A program made the position numbers and the translations under genes. A DNA stretch of 64,000 bases. Origin: a bacterium. GTDB taxonomy: Bacteria > Bdellovibrionota_C > UBA2361 > RFPC01. The stretch lies in assembly GCA_030431715.1 (NCBI GenBank), contig JAUIIO010000015.1, positions 1-64,000 on the forward strand. The letters are read 5' to 3'. The notes beneath the pieces are model-generated. The model was given only the letters and a program-made list of their open reading frames with translations, did no database searches and was not told the DNA's origin. Shown here piece by piece: positions 17,629 to 27,618 of the stretch. The first letter of the stretch is position 1. The number at the start of each line of letters is the position of its first letter.

Positions 17629-19932
17629 CTAATCTCCGGCGGTTGCTCCGAAGTTTCCTTTCCATATGTTGTAATCATCAGTATCAACATCGCCATCAGC
17701 ATCGCCGTCGCCTGAACATGGAGTGCCGTCTTGTGAGCCGAGGTTGTTTCTCCACACCGTGTAGTCTGCTATGTTCACGCTTCCGTCACAGTTGTAATCG
17801 CCTGGAATAGGTGTAGGTTCAGGTGTTGGTGTTGGTTCCGGAGTTGGCGTCGGTGTTGGCTCTATCCACGGTGTGGGCGATGGGACTGGAGTCTGAGTTG
17901 GTGATGCATCTGCTGCCCCAGTAGTAGTTGCTGGTACAGAGAGTAGTCCAGAGCTACAGTCTTGAGTAGCTTTCATCATATTACAGCTCACTCCTCCAGC
18001 GACCCTGTCTTGCTTAAAGCCCCATGGCTCCTCGGTGCTATCCCAGTGTTCTGTATCCCAAAGCGTTTCATACTGTGCGTAGTATGGCTTAAAAGCTTCT
18101 TCTTGTAGCTCTTCCGGATAGAAACGACTTGGAGGGGGCATTCCAATATCATAGTCGAAGAAATTTACATTCATAAATCCAACAATAGTGTAGGTTTTAT
18201 CTGCATCGATGGCCGGATCTTTGGTGCCTCCCGCTATGCCTGCGCAGCTAAGAGTAGAATCACCTGAACCTTTAGGAGCAATTACAGGGATGGCAACGTT
18301 CCAGGTCGGTGCGTTTGCTAAGAAAGAAGTTTGCTCAGGTATTCTTTGTACTCTATCGCCGAATACGTGTTCTTGATACCTGACAGCGCCGCTGTCAGGG
18401 GTGTAGTTAGCGCACGCTATCATGTTCTCTGAGTAGAGTACTTCAGAAAGGTTGTCAGGAAGAACATGCTGTTGTCGCAAGCAGTTTGTGTCAAAATAGA
18501 AGAGTTGTGAATTGCAGAGCCCGTGCCTTGAGGTGTTTGTTTCACAGCTTAAATCCTCATGCGCCTGTATTGGATCAAAATCGACCGTTGTTGCTTTTAT
18601 ATAGCTGCTATTTTTAGGTAGCAGGGCGTTATGAATAACCGAGTATTTGTTGCCAAACATCTCCTCACTATCCGTGATTGAATTAAAGATATTGGCTACT
18701 TCACTTGCGGAATTGGCAGTTGTAAGCCCAGCTCCAAGTACCGAAAAGTCATCTCCAATTCGTGCTCGGACACATCCTCTCTTTCCAGCATTGTTTTGCG
18801 AAAGGATAGCTTGGTAGTGAGCCTCATTAGAAGCCGAATATTCGCTAGTTGAGTCATTTCGCGGAAGTCCAACGACACCAAAAAAGTCTGCTGCAGAAGT
18901 GCTTTCCGGATCTGTCTGCGGCCTCAGATCGCAAGAATGTTTTACTTTAGCATCCCAATAATATCTGCAGGCATATGCGCCGCAAGTTAATTCTGTATAA
19001 TATTCTTTCTCGATATCCCACATCTCTTCTGAGACTTGAGCTGCATTGTTTGGAACGGCGCGGTATAAGCTGCCGGGTACGATTTCGCAATCTGAGTCAC
19101 CATCTTCACAATATCGATTTGCCTGAGTAAAGAAACGTTCCTTCAGGCAACTCGTCTGACTGTCGTAGTCTCCCGTATTGTCAAGAAGCGCGCATACAGG
19201 AAGCGCAAAAGGCGCCACGCAAACTTCTTCTGACACTTTACCAGCGACCGCATAAGACCGGGCAACTATACGGGTTCTAGCTACTGTAGTGCTAGCCTCT
19301 GTAAACACAGTATTGGCCGCTAAAAAGTCTGGAAGTTGAGGATAGGCCTCCTGCCATGTGTCGCCTACTTGATTTGTGTAGTCAAAGTTTTCAAAGCGAA
19401 CACGCTTATGGAAGAATTTAGTTGGTTCGTTGTATGGAGAGTTGCCATCACTTGGCCACCATCTTCCTCTGTGAGCCTCTGTGGCTATTTCCAGTGTTTT
19501 GTTTCTAGGAGTTGGTATTTCGCTACCCAGAGTATTAAGCGCAACATCAAACGCGTTCTGGTAGCACTCTTTTGTTGAGCAGAGCTCACGGGCCGCGCTT
19601 TCGGCCGCGCTCTGAGTGGTCTCCTCTAACTTAGTTAAAAGGGACTTAAAAACTCTATATCTTTGTGAGATACAGCGAAATCTTCTAAATAGGCCAAACC
19701 TGTTACGACGCTTATATCTTCTGTACGATCTGCTACAAGATCTCACGGCGAGTCGCCTCAGGTAACGGATTCCGCCTGTAGTTTCTCTTGTCCACTCAGG
19801 AGAATCTACAGAGCCCGTTAGGGTAGAAAGCGTGTAGCGTGAGCTTGTCGGTGTAGCATTTGATATGCACGGAATAAAAACAACGACTACCAATAAGATA
19901 AGTAAGCTACGAGAGAGAAGGGCCTTGGACAT
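17629..19932 (-). CDS. secreted TadG-like protein with dockerin-type tail, paralogue 1
   Basis: A 767-residue protein. The Sec signal peptide (residues 1-26) ends at SNA-TPTSS. An arginine-rich block ([12 protein letters not shown], residues 65-90) follows, then a TadG-like segment [24 protein letters not shown] that matches the N-terminal helix of the 690-residue paralogue at 33839. The long central domain has many conserved cysteines and motifs (HRGRWWP, PVCALL, RIGDDF, YTIVGF). A PTPTPEP linker follows, then two EF-hand-like dockerin loops ([20 protein letters not shown] and [20 protein letters not shown]) able to bind calcium. Upstream starts at GTG and TTG exist, but ATG with GGTGA is preferred. 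The function is unknown; a surface or pilus-associated role is inferred from context. Confidence 0.75.
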   Translation of the reverse strand: MSKALLSRSLLILLVVVVFIPCISNATPTSSRYTLSTLTGSVDSPEWTRETTGGIRYLRRLAVRSCSRSYRRYKRRNRFGLFRRFRCISQRYRVFKSLLTKLEETTQSAAESAARELCSTKECYQNAFDVALNTLGSEIPTPRNKTLEIATEAHRGRWWPSDGNSPYNEPTKFFHKRVRFENFDYTNQVGDTWQEAYPQLPDFLAANTVFTEASTTVARTRIVARSYAVAGKVSEEVCVAPFALPVCALLDNTGDYDSQTSCLKERFFTQANRYCEDGDSDCEIVPGSLYRAVPNNAAQVSEEMWDIEKEYYTELTCGAYACRYYWDAKVKHSCDLRPQTDPESTSAADFFGVVGLPRNDSTSEYSASNEAHYQAILSQNNAGKRGCVRARIGDDFSVLGAGLTTANSASEVANIFNSITDSEEMFGNKYSVIHNALLPKNSSYIKATTVDFDPIQAHEDLSCETNTSRHGLCNSQLFYFDTNCLRQQHVLPDNLSEVLYSENMIACANYTPDSGAVRYQEHVFGDRVQRIPEQTSFLANAPTWNVAIPVIAPKGSGDSTLSCAGIAGGTKDPAIDADKTYTIVGFMNVNFFDYDIGMPPPSRFYPEELQEEAFKPYYAQYETLWDTEHWDSTEEPWGFKQDRVAGGVSCNMMKATQDCSSGLLSVPATTTGAADASPTQTPVPSPTPWIEPTPTPTPEPTPTPEPTPIPGDYNCDGSVNIADYTVWRNNLGSQDGTPCSGDGDADGDVDTDDYNIWKGNFGATAGD

Positions 19933-19966
19933 TTTAATCACCAAATAGTTGAAAGTACTGCTACGA

Positions 19967-19994
19967 ATTATATCGTGTCACAAAAGTAAGTAAA
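19967..19994 (-). promoter_or_regulatory. sigma-70 promoter of the dockerin-tailed TadG-like gene 1
   Basis: TTTACT (19989-19994) and a perfect TATAAT (19967-19972) have a 16-bp spacer. The sequence TTTACTTACTTTT is shared with the promoter of paralogue 2 (43889-43916), in the same position relative to the gene. Confidence 0.65.
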
Positions 19995-20110
19995 CTCTAA
20001 GTCATGATACTATAGAACGGGTGTGAAAATTAAGAAACTTGCGAGTAATGTAAGTAGTTGTACTTATGGGTTGTTTAGGCCTTAAAGGGACTGTGCTTTG
20101 AAGGTGAGGC

Positions 20111-20524
20111 TCAAGGAGAATCTTCGCCAGCCCCGGGGCGTTTTACCAAGTTCACTATAACCAGTAATCCAATAAATAAAAAAACAAGAGGGGCAAACCA
20201 TGCCACACTTCCAAAGCCTGTAACTTCAGGGACCGCGTGAAGTTCTTCACCGTATTCTTTAAAGAGGTTTTCTAGGATCTTTTCTTTGGGAGTGCCTGCA
20301 AGGATCTCTTCTTTAATCTGTCTTCGAAGATCGTTTCCTGCGCTGCTAGGGCAGTCTTTTAGGAGCCGACCGGTGCAAAATGGGCTCAGGATACTTGATT
20401 CAATGTCGTTAAGAAGTGCGCGCTGTTTTGTATTTAGCTGATCGTCAATATTTTGAGCGGATGATATAGGGCTCGTTAATAGTGCAAAGAAGAGTAGGGA
20501 AAGAAAGAGGGCAACATTTCGCAT
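20111..20524 (-). CDS. ccmH: cytochrome c biogenesis protein CcmH-like
   Basis: CcmH/NrfF proteins reduce and present apocytochrome c cysteines to the heme lyase on the outer side of the inner membrane. This 137-residue protein has a signal peptide (1-24), a three-helix domain and a C-terminal membrane anchor (WFAPLVFLFIGLLVIV), the usual layout. In place of the classical LRCxxCQ motif it has FCTGRLLKDCPS, with cysteines six residues apart, followed by LRRQIKEEILAGTPKEKILE as in other CcmH. This variant also occurs in deltaproteobacterial-type sequences (recalled). The ATG at 20524 follows AAGGA. No other ccm gene is adjacent. Confidence 0.75.
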   Translation of the reverse strand: MRNVALFLSLLFFALLTSPISSAQNIDDQLNTKQRALLNDIESSILSPFCTGRLLKDCPSSAGNDLRRQIKEEILAGTPKEKILENLFKEYGEELHAVPEVTGFGSVAWFAPLVFLFIGLLVIVNLVKRPGAGEDSP

Positions 20525-20646
20525 TGTAGTTCCTTGCAAAGAGGATATTGAGATCTACAGAATCATATCTGAGACAGAGGGTGTTCTCAAGCCTCATGCT
20601 CGCGCACGATTGGTGTAGTTATTAGTGTAAGAGAGTTATGTAATAG

Positions 20647-22827
20647 CTATCTGAGTCCGTAAGGGCCTCTAGTATTTTTAAGTTTTGGTTGACGAGTATC
20701 GCTACTAATGTCCCATATGAAAGAGTTCCATGTTTCCTTAAGTTCTCTGCCATAATCAGGATATCCATTGCTGTTTAAAACACAGTCTGCACTGGAACTT
20801 CCGTCTGCAGTTCGAGTACATACGGAAGGGGCTCCTACAGCGGGTAGGTCAGTGCAGACGGTGAGTAATCCGCTGGGTCGACATTCCCATTCAGTATGGA
20901 TCTCCATGTATCCCATGGCATGGCAGTTCTCTATAGAGGAATTTTCAAGAGCGTTTGCTATGAACGCAGGGGCTACGTCAATATCCATTGTAGATCGATT
21001 CGCATAGATCTCAGCGTCACTAAGGGAGTTCGTGATATATGAGTTGTACGTTGCAATACCAACCAGTCCGCCAGCAAATTGCTCACCCTGGATCGAACCG
21101 CGTACATGCGATTCATTTATAGTACTGAATTCTAGTCGGCCAACGAGGCCGCCAGTAAACTTGTCTTCCCCAGAGTATAAATATCCATCTCCGCCACTGT
21201 AAGATATCCCATTAAAAAGTGAGTGTTCGACTGCGGATCCGTCTCTTGCGATTCCGACTAATCCTCCAGAATGTATCCCGCCTGAGACAGATCGTGCTTG
21301 ATATGATTCGCTTATGTTCGTATGCGAAATTTCGCCGGCAAGCCCACCTGCAGTACCTGAGCAATTTGACATAATGCGTGATGTGCTGCTTACAGTTGAG
21401 CGACTATATGATCTCAATATATTAGAATTGTATAGTTTGCCAGCAAGGCCGCCGGCAGTTTCACATTTTGCTAAGACCATCGTGTCTGTGCTGCTATTTA
21501 TGAAGCGCGTATTGTACCCGATTCCAATAAGCCCACCTATGTCATTGTTTCCCATAACTTTACTAATACTAGAAGCCGATTTGGTCACGTTGACATTATC
21601 TATAGTTACTTCCTCGCCAAAAGAAAAATCCCCAGAGATGCCGGCAAGTGAGCCAACGCTCTTGATTCCAGTTACTCGAAAGCCCTCTAGTGTAAGATCC
21701 TTCACGAGTGAGCCTGCTGGAAGAGTCGCAAAGAGGCCCACGTTGTTGGTGCCAGCTGAGACGATTGCTACATTTGAGATGGTATAACCCCCACCATCAA
21801 AGCTAATTGGCGAAGTCAGTGTGATTGGAGAAAGGCTAGCATCTTCGCAGTCAATATCGCCTTCGAGTACTACGGTTCCACCAGTTATTGTTTGGAGATG
21901 GTTACAGTCAGACACGAATTGAATACCTAAGTTGGTTGGAGTGCTAAGCGTATATCGTGCGGCGAAGTGAGCGATAGGTGAGCCGGCACTGTGAACTTTC
22001 TGGCGTGCGAAGTTGCCATTCATTGTGAACTGCGCATAGTCACTGTCGCTTGGATTGGCCGAAGTGTGAGAGAGGGCCGCTTGTGAAAATGGTAGATAGA
22101 TAAATTTATCAGCCTTAGAGGTGCTGGAGGAAGAATGCTCTGTCGGAATATATTGTAGGCTCACGTAAGAAGGTTTATCTAGTGGTGGGACAATTCCTTC
22201 CGATGATACATCTACCAAAAGACCTCTGGCGATAAGTTTCTTGCCTTCTAAGGGGGTGCCGTCTAGGTTTAGCGATTTATTGTGAATCGGAAGAAAGCTT
22301 TCCGAGTTAATAGAAAAGGTAGCCTCTTTTACCTGAGTTATAGTTTCACCTTGAAGCTCGTAGTAGCGAAAAATGAAGTCTCCCTTGAAGGGATTATCGC
22401 CTACAGAGGTTTCTGTGCAGACAACCTGTTGTCCCTGTGATTCGATTAGTCCCGGCACGCAGTCGTTTGTGCTAATTGCAGCGACTTCGATGGTGTTAAG
22501 CTTGAGTCCATCGGTGTTTGGATGAAGCATGATAAGAGGAGCAACTGCACTTGGGGGAGTTGGCATACTTTCAAATTGCTTCATAGCATCAGCGTCGTCT
22601 GTAAGAAGTGACATGTCGCTAAGCTCAGCAAACGTAGGGATGGTGTTGGTGATGTCTCCAGTGTTTGGAATAAGTGGATCTTCAATTCTTTGATTAAGCT
22701 CAAAAGCGTCAGATCCAGCTGCCTGCTGCAGTGACGCGCACTGTGGCTCGTCGCTCAGGACACTTAATGGTAGAAGAAGAAGGACTAGGAAGAAGACAGG
22801 GAGTTTGTGTGCGTAGCTTAAGGTCAT
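20647..22827 (-). CDS. secreted GLUG-repeat protein, family member A
   Basis: A 726-residue protein. The Sec signal peptide (about 1-26) ends before DEPQCA. The conserved family domain (about 27-310) contains RIEDPLIPNTGDI, APLIMLHPNTDG, KKLIARGLLVD, ADKFIYLPFSQAAL and IAHFAARYTL; I recognise no known fold. From about 320 a right-handed beta-helix begins, with several GLUG-type repeats (GGLAGEISHTNISESY, SGGLVGIA, TGGLVGRL). A cysteine-containing loop and a cap (WNSFIWD...QPKLKN) end the protein. It was probably an adhesin or envelope-bound protein. The start was chosen at MTL because it is conserved with members B and C; an ATG nine codons earlier is possible. The N-terminal half is nearly identical to member D. 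Confidence 0.75.
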   Translation of the reverse strand: MTLSYAHKLPVFFLVLLLLPLSVLSDEPQCASLQQAAGSDAFELNQRIEDPLIPNTGDITNTIPTFAELSDMSLLTDDADAMKQFESMPTPPSAVAPLIMLHPNTDGLKLNTIEVAAISTNDCVPGLIESQGQQVVCTETSVGDNPFKGDFIFRYYELQGETITQVKEATFSINSESFLPIHNKSLNLDGTPLEGKKLIARGLLVDVSSEGIVPPLDKPSYVSLQYIPTEHSSSSTSKADKFIYLPFSQAALSHTSANPSDSDYAQFTMNGNFARQKVHSAGSPIAHFAARYTLSTPTNLGIQFVSDCNHLQTITGGTVVLEGDIDCEDASLSPITLTSPISFDGGGYTISNVAIVSAGTNNVGLFATLPAGSLVKDLTLEGFRVTGIKSVGSLAGISGDFSFGEEVTIDNVNVTKSASSISKVMGNNDIGGLIGIGYNTRFINSSTDTMVLAKCETAGGLAGKLYNSNILRSYSRSTVSSTSRIMSNCSGTAGGLAGEISHTNISESYQARSVSGGIHSGGLVGIARDGSAVEHSLFNGISYSGGDGYLYSGEDKFTGGLVGRLEFSTINESHVRGSIQGEQFAGGLVGIATYNSYITNSLSDAEIYANRSTMDIDVAPAFIANALENSSIENCHAMGYMEIHTEWECRPSGLLTVCTDLPAVGAPSVCTRTADGSSSADCVLNSNGYPDYGRELKETWNSFIWDISSDTRQPKLKNTRGPYGLR

Positions 22828-22861
22828 AAACTGTTGCCGTATGTAAGGCTCCATAAATTGC

Positions 22862-22986
22862 CGTACTTCAAGTACGAGCCCCGCATGTTATTGTGTAAAA
22901 TGTGCCTTGATCCCTATATGGTATATCGACAGAATTAATTAAGATTTTAGAGTCTGCACTCGAATAGATCCTACGAAATATGCGTA
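22862..22986 (-). promoter_or_regulatory. conserved leader of member A with two palindromes
   Basis: Contains CGTACTTGAAGTACG (22862-22876, a perfect 7-bp dyad) and TACGCATATTTCGTA (22972-22986), with GGGATCAAGGCAC between. The same elements in the same order precede members B and C. The dyads look like operator or RNA-hairpin elements. Confidence 0.5.
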
Positions 22987-23032
22987 ATTTATAGCGATTA
23001 GCGCGGTCTACTTATGCGTGAGCGAACTCATT

Positions 23033-25252
23033 TTAGTCTTGCCCCGGAGTATTCTTAAGTTGAGGAGACCTTATGTTTTCAGAGGTATCCCAGATGCCGG
23101 AATCCCATGAATTAACCAAGGTTGATATTGTAAAACGATCATACTCAGGCCCACAGTTCCATATGCTAGAATTAGATTCGGAGTTAGCGGCACATGGACC
23201 AAATTCGAGTATAACGTTTGGGTCTCCCTCGATTACACAAGTATCGCCAGAACAAACGCGTTCTTTATGGGTGAAATAGCTATAGTCTCCTGCGACAAGG
23301 CAATGATCTATGGTTGAATTCGTAAGTGTCCCAACAATAGATGCTACCGACGATACCGCATTGGAGTCGCGCTGAATGGCCCTAACAGAGCCAGTAGTAA
23401 ATGAGTTTTTAACGGTAGAAGAGTTAGAAACATATGCAGCAATACCTGCGGTATAGTCTGGACCTTCGGTGAGTCCCCACGTATATGTCTGGTCAATTTG
23501 TGATCCTTGGGTTAAGACCGCGGCAATGCCGCCTGAGTACATTGTAACTGGGAGTCTTCCACAGGCAAAGCCAGCTCTCACATCGGCAGTTGCATAGCTA
23601 TTCATAATTTGGGAATTGTTGCTAGCGTATGCTACAAGGCCACCACCATAGCTGCTATGGTTGTTGTCACAACCTGTCTCTACAAGGCCACTGTAATGCG
23701 ATTCTTGGATAGTGGAGCTAGACGTATGCCCAACAAGTCCAGCATTGTAAAGTGGTACTAATTGTCCCGTTGCTGGGGAGGCTTGAATATAGCCTGAGGC
23801 TGATGAGCGTAGAATCTTACCTCCTGACATTCTACCAACAAGGCCTCCTACGGATTCGGCTCTGGTGGTAATCCAGATGTTAGCCGAGGAGTTAGTAATG
23901 GTTGTATTTCCAGTTGCCAGTCCAATTAATCCTCCCGCAAATCTGCAGTCGTTGTTGAAGGTGCTATAATTTGTAGTAGTAATGTGGACATTCTTGATGA
24001 CAGTATCATTCTCAGGGTTAGATCCCGAGACGCTGCCAGCAAGGGTTCCTACATTTATACGTCCATCTACTTTTCCGTCTCGTATGGAAAGATTGGAGAT
24101 GTTAGACCCGTGGGGGATTGTTGCAAATAAGCCAGCATTGCTAGCTGTCGTATTTACTTTGAGATTCTTAATAGTCTTTCCATTACCGTTAAAGATAAAT
24201 GGGTGATCGATCTGAAGTGGGATGAATGGCCAAAATTCGCCGCAGTCAATGTCGTCAGTTAGTCGAATGTGTGTATGATTAGTGCCGCTTAACTCTTGGA
24301 GTTCATTACAACTTGAAATCTCAATTAGTTCCATTGTGTTGGTTGGTGCAAGCGTATACCGTGCGGCAAAGTGAGCGATAGGTGAGGTTGAATCTGGATT
24401 AAAGACTTTTTGACTAGCGAGATTTCCATTAATAGTAAATTGCAGATAGTCACTATCGTTTGGACTTGCTGAAGAGTGTTCGAGAGCAGCCTGTGAAAAG
24501 GGAAGATATATAAACTTATCAGCCTTTTCTGTGGTGGTGGAAGGATGCTCGGTCGGAATATACTGCATACTAACGTAGGAAGGTTTATCTGTTGGGGGAA
24601 TGATGCCTTCAGGCGATACATCGACAGTGAGTCCGCGAGCGATAAGTTTTTTCCCCTCGAGTAGGGTTCTATCGGTGCTCAATGATTTAGTATGTATGGG
24701 AAGAAAGGTTTCAGAAGTAATAGAGAAATTAGCTCTCTTTATCTGTGTTATCTTACCATCCTGTAGCTCGTAGTATTTGAATACATACTCTCCCTTAAAG
24801 GGGTTGTCACCGATCGATGTCTCAGAGCATAAGACATATTCTCCACTGTTTTCGATTAGTCCAGGCACACAGTCACTTGAGCTTATCGCAGCGATCTCTA
24901 TGGTGCTGAGCATGTGGCCATCTGTATTTGGGTGGAGCATGATAAGCGGGGTAACCTCGCTTGGCGGAGTTGGTGTGCAGGGTTCAGGTTTGCAGGCAAA
25001 TTGCTTCATGGCGTCTGTATCGTCAGCGAGAAGTTTTATGTCGCTAAGTTCATCAAACGCAGGCACTGCTTTGGAGATATCACCAGTATTTGGTATATAC
25101 GGATCCTCTATACGCTGATTGAGCTCGTAATAATCTTCGCCTTCGTGCTGTGATGGTGATGCGCACTGTGGCTGGTCGCTCATAGCACTTAAGGGTAAAA
25201 GTGTAAGGAAAAGAAGAAAGGCAGAGAGTTTATGTGCGCAGTTTAAGGTCAT
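23033..25252 (-). CDS. secreted GLUG-repeat protein, family member B
   Basis: A 739-residue protein: signal peptide (MTLNCAHKLSAFLLF..., about 1-26), conserved family domain (to about 310), then beta-helix with GLUG repeats (AGGLIGLATG, VGGLVGRMSGG, NAGLVGHTSSS, SGGIAAVL, TAGIAAYV). The C-terminal cap has several cysteines and WDSGIWD...SPQLKN. It differs from A and D in an insert near residue 85 (CKPEPCTPTPPSE) and is more divergent throughout. The frame is open upstream of the chosen ATG to 25357, but the shared leader, not protein, seems conserved there. It has its own leader with both palindromes. Confidence 0.75.
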   Translation of the reverse strand: MTLNCAHKLSAFLLFLTLLPLSAMSDQPQCASPSQHEGEDYYELNQRIEDPYIPNTGDISKAVPAFDELSDIKLLADDTDAMKQFACKPEPCTPTPPSEVTPLIMLHPNTDGHMLSTIEIAAISSSDCVPGLIENSGEYVLCSETSIGDNPFKGEYVFKYYELQDGKITQIKRANFSITSETFLPIHTKSLSTDRTLLEGKKLIARGLTVDVSPEGIIPPTDKPSYVSMQYIPTEHPSTTTEKADKFIYLPFSQAALEHSSASPNDSDYLQFTINGNLASQKVFNPDSTSPIAHFAARYTLAPTNTMELIEISSCNELQELSGTNHTHIRLTDDIDCGEFWPFIPLQIDHPFIFNGNGKTIKNLKVNTTASNAGLFATIPHGSNISNLSIRDGKVDGRINVGTLAGSVSGSNPENDTVIKNVHITTTNYSTFNNDCRFAGGLIGLATGNTTITNSSANIWITTRAESVGGLVGRMSGGKILRSSASGYIQASPATGQLVPLYNAGLVGHTSSSTIQESHYSGLVETGCDNNHSSYGGGLVAYASNNSQIMNSYATADVRAGFACGRLPVTMYSGGIAAVLTQGSQIDQTYTWGLTEGPDYTAGIAAYVSNSSTVKNSFTTGSVRAIQRDSNAVSSVASIVGTLTNSTIDHCLVAGDYSYFTHKERVCSGDTCVIEGDPNVILEFGPCAANSESNSSIWNCGPEYDRFTISTLVNSWDSGIWDTSENIRSPQLKNTPGQD

Positions 25253-25285
25253 AATCAGTTCAGTATGTAAGGATCCATCAATTGC

Positions 25286-25410
25286 CGTACTTAAAATACG
25301 AGCCACGAATATTATTATTTTAGATTGTGCCCTGATCCCCATATAGATCATCGGCAAGAACTGCCCATCGTTTAGAGTTCGAGTTGAAATAGTTCTACGA
25401 AATAATCGTA
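25286..25410 (-). promoter_or_regulatory. conserved leader of member B with two palindromes
   Basis: CGTATTTTAAGTACG (25286-25300, imperfect dyad) and TACGATTATTTCGTA (25396-25410) lie in the same order as in A and C, with CTTGCCGAT and GGGATCAGGGCAC between them. Confidence 0.5.
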
Positions 25411-25478
25411 ATTCTACTAAAACGTACCTTATTAGAGTTTGTATTAGCTTGTGCTTAAAGCAACTTGAGTAGATTTAA

Positions 25479-27608
25479 TTATTCTTCTGGTGCAATGGCT
25501 ACGTTTCGAAGTATTGGAAGATATACTTCAAGATTTCTCCATACACTGTTCATGTCCCAGTTTTCAGAATGAGCAGCGCTTAGAAGAAGAATAGCTGATG
25601 TTTCGTTACATTCTGATACATCAACATTCAGAGGAAACCCATCGCCACTATGTAAGCAGCTGTTTTCTCCCGGTGTGTAAGAGTTACCATAAAATTTAGA
25701 CTGAGTAGCTTCACCAGCAATGCGTCCTGCAGTTCCTACTGGATTGAAAGGGTTCTCTCCTTCAAAGGGATAAACCTCTATCTCACTTGTAGTAAATGAA
25801 TCAGAAACTTCAGTCAGATCAGATGCCTTTCCAACGATCCCTCCTAGAGCAGAGCGACCACTTATACTTCCTGCAGAATAGGAACGTATGATCTTTGAGT
25901 TCGCCATCGATCCTACGAGGCCTCCCATGCCACGGCCTGTTTCAGGATCTCCAGACTGCATGCCCATGACCTGACCGTTAAAGTATGAGTCTTCGATTCT
26001 CGAATTTCTGTACATCCCACCAACAAGCCCACCTGTGGTCCAGAGGCCACGTACTGCACCTGTTGCGAAGGATTCTCTGATGGTAACATTCTCAAAGGCG
26101 TGCCCAACAAGCCCTCCTATGTCTGAACCTCCCCATAGAGGCATAGGGAGAGTAAGGCTTACTTGACCAGTGAATGAGCTCCTTATTATTTGAGTATTTC
26201 GCGCTCTCCCGATCATGCCGCCTATCCATGCTTCCATTCCTGAAACTTTGGCGTTTATTGTAGAGTCTTGTATTAATACTGGTGTGTTTGGTGGAACGTC
26301 TCCAATAAAGCCACCAACTTGTGTGCTTCCTCCACGGATCTGATTCATTTCACCGACAACGTGTACGTTATCAATGGTAGTGGTGGCGCCGTCAGAAGCT
26401 GGCACAAGTATGTTTGTGATAAGTCCAGTCCTCTCACTAGACCGCACATATACGTTTTCAAATACTACATTTTTAATTGTAGAGCCTGATTTCATACTTA
26501 AAAACAGTGCGGGAGCATTAATATAAAGATCTTTTATTCGTACATTGTTTCCATCAAAAATTATGGGGGTTGTTAGATGTAGTCCCTCGTTAAAGGTAAA
26601 GCCCCCACAGTTAATAATGCCATCAGGACTTGATAGTTTCACATGCTGATGATTGTGATTTTCAAGGTCCTGTAATTCATTACATGTAGATACAATGTAT
26701 GTTGCTGGATTAGATTCTTCCGCTAGCGTATACCGTGCGGCGAAGTGAGCGATAGGCGATCCGGCACTGTGAACTTTCTGACGTGCGAAGTTGCCATTCA
26801 TTGTGAACTGTGCATAGTCACTGTCGCTTGGGTTGGCCGAAGTGTGAGAGAGGGCCGCTTGTGAAAATGGCAGATAGATAAATTTATCAGCCTTGGATGT
26901 ACTGGAGGAAGGATGCGCTGTAGGCATATATTGTATACTCACGTACGAAGGCTTATCTGATGGTGGGATGATTCCTTCCGGTGACACATCTACCAAAAGG
27001 CCTCTGGCGATGAGCTTTTTTCCTTCTAAAGGTGTGCCGTCTAAGCTTAGAGATTTGTTGTGAATAGGAAGAAAGCTTTCTGAGCTAATTGAGAAGTATG
27101 CCTCTTTAACTTGGGTTATGGTATCTCCTTGAAGCTCGTAGTAGCGAAAGACGTAATTCCCTTTGAAAGGATTCTCTCCTATAGGAGTTTCCGTACAGAC
27201 AACCTGTTGTCCCTGTGACTCGATTAATCCGGGCACACAGTCGCTTGTGCTAATTGCAGCGATTTCGATGGTATTAAGCTTGAGTCCATCGGTGTTTGGA
27301 TGAAGCATGATAAGAGGGGCAACTGCACTTGGGGGAGTTGGCATACTCTCAAATTGTTTCATAGCATCAGCGTCGTCTGTGAGAAGTGACATGTCGCTAA
27401 GCTCAGCAAACGACGGGATGGTATTAGTGATGTCTCCCGTGTTTGGAATAAGTGGATCTTCAATTCTTTGATTAAGCTCAAAGGCGTCAGATCTTGCGGC
27501 TTGCTGCAGCGATGCGCACTGTGGTTCGTCACTTAGGACACTTAAAGGCGATGTTATCGTTATTAGCAACCATATTGATAATAAATTTATTTTATTACTT
27601 TTAGTCAT
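25479..27608 (-). CDS. secreted GLUG-repeat protein, family member D
   Basis: A 709-residue protein. Its signal peptide (MTKSNKINLLSIWLLITITS) differs from the other members, yet from VLSDEPQCASLQQAA onward the family domain is nearly identical to member A, including at DNA level. The beta-helix is its own: GLUG repeats include VGGFIGDVPPN, IGGMIGRA, IGGLVGHAFEN, TGGLVGGMYRN, MGGLVGSMANS and LGGIVGKASD. The end has a two-cysteine loop and a W...W...PILRN cap. It starts 10 bp after member C and has no leader of its own, so it is cotranscribed with C. A new signal peptide joined to a copied domain suggests recombination. Confidence 0.75.
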   Translation of the reverse strand: MTKSNKINLLSIWLLITITSPLSVLSDEPQCASLQQAARSDAFELNQRIEDPLIPNTGDITNTIPSFAELSDMSLLTDDADAMKQFESMPTPPSAVAPLIMLHPNTDGLKLNTIEIAAISTSDCVPGLIESQGQQVVCTETPIGENPFKGNYVFRYYELQGDTITQVKEAYFSISSESFLPIHNKSLSLDGTPLEGKKLIARGLLVDVSPEGIIPPSDKPSYVSIQYMPTAHPSSSTSKADKFIYLPFSQAALSHTSANPSDSDYAQFTMNGNFARQKVHSAGSPIAHFAARYTLAEESNPATYIVSTCNELQDLENHNHQHVKLSSPDGIINCGGFTFNEGLHLTTPIIFDGNNVRIKDLYINAPALFLSMKSGSTIKNVVFENVYVRSSERTGLITNILVPASDGATTTIDNVHVVGEMNQIRGGSTQVGGFIGDVPPNTPVLIQDSTINAKVSGMEAWIGGMIGRARNTQIIRSSFTGQVSLTLPMPLWGGSDIGGLVGHAFENVTIRESFATGAVRGLWTTGGLVGGMYRNSRIEDSYFNGQVMGMQSGDPETGRGMGGLVGSMANSKIIRSYSAGSISGRSALGGIVGKASDLTEVSDSFTTSEIEVYPFEGENPFNPVGTAGRIAGEATQSKFYGNSYTPGENSCLHSGDGFPLNVDVSECNETSAILLLSAAHSENWDMNSVWRNLEVYLPILRNVAIAPEE

Positions 27609-27618
27609 ATATTAACTC

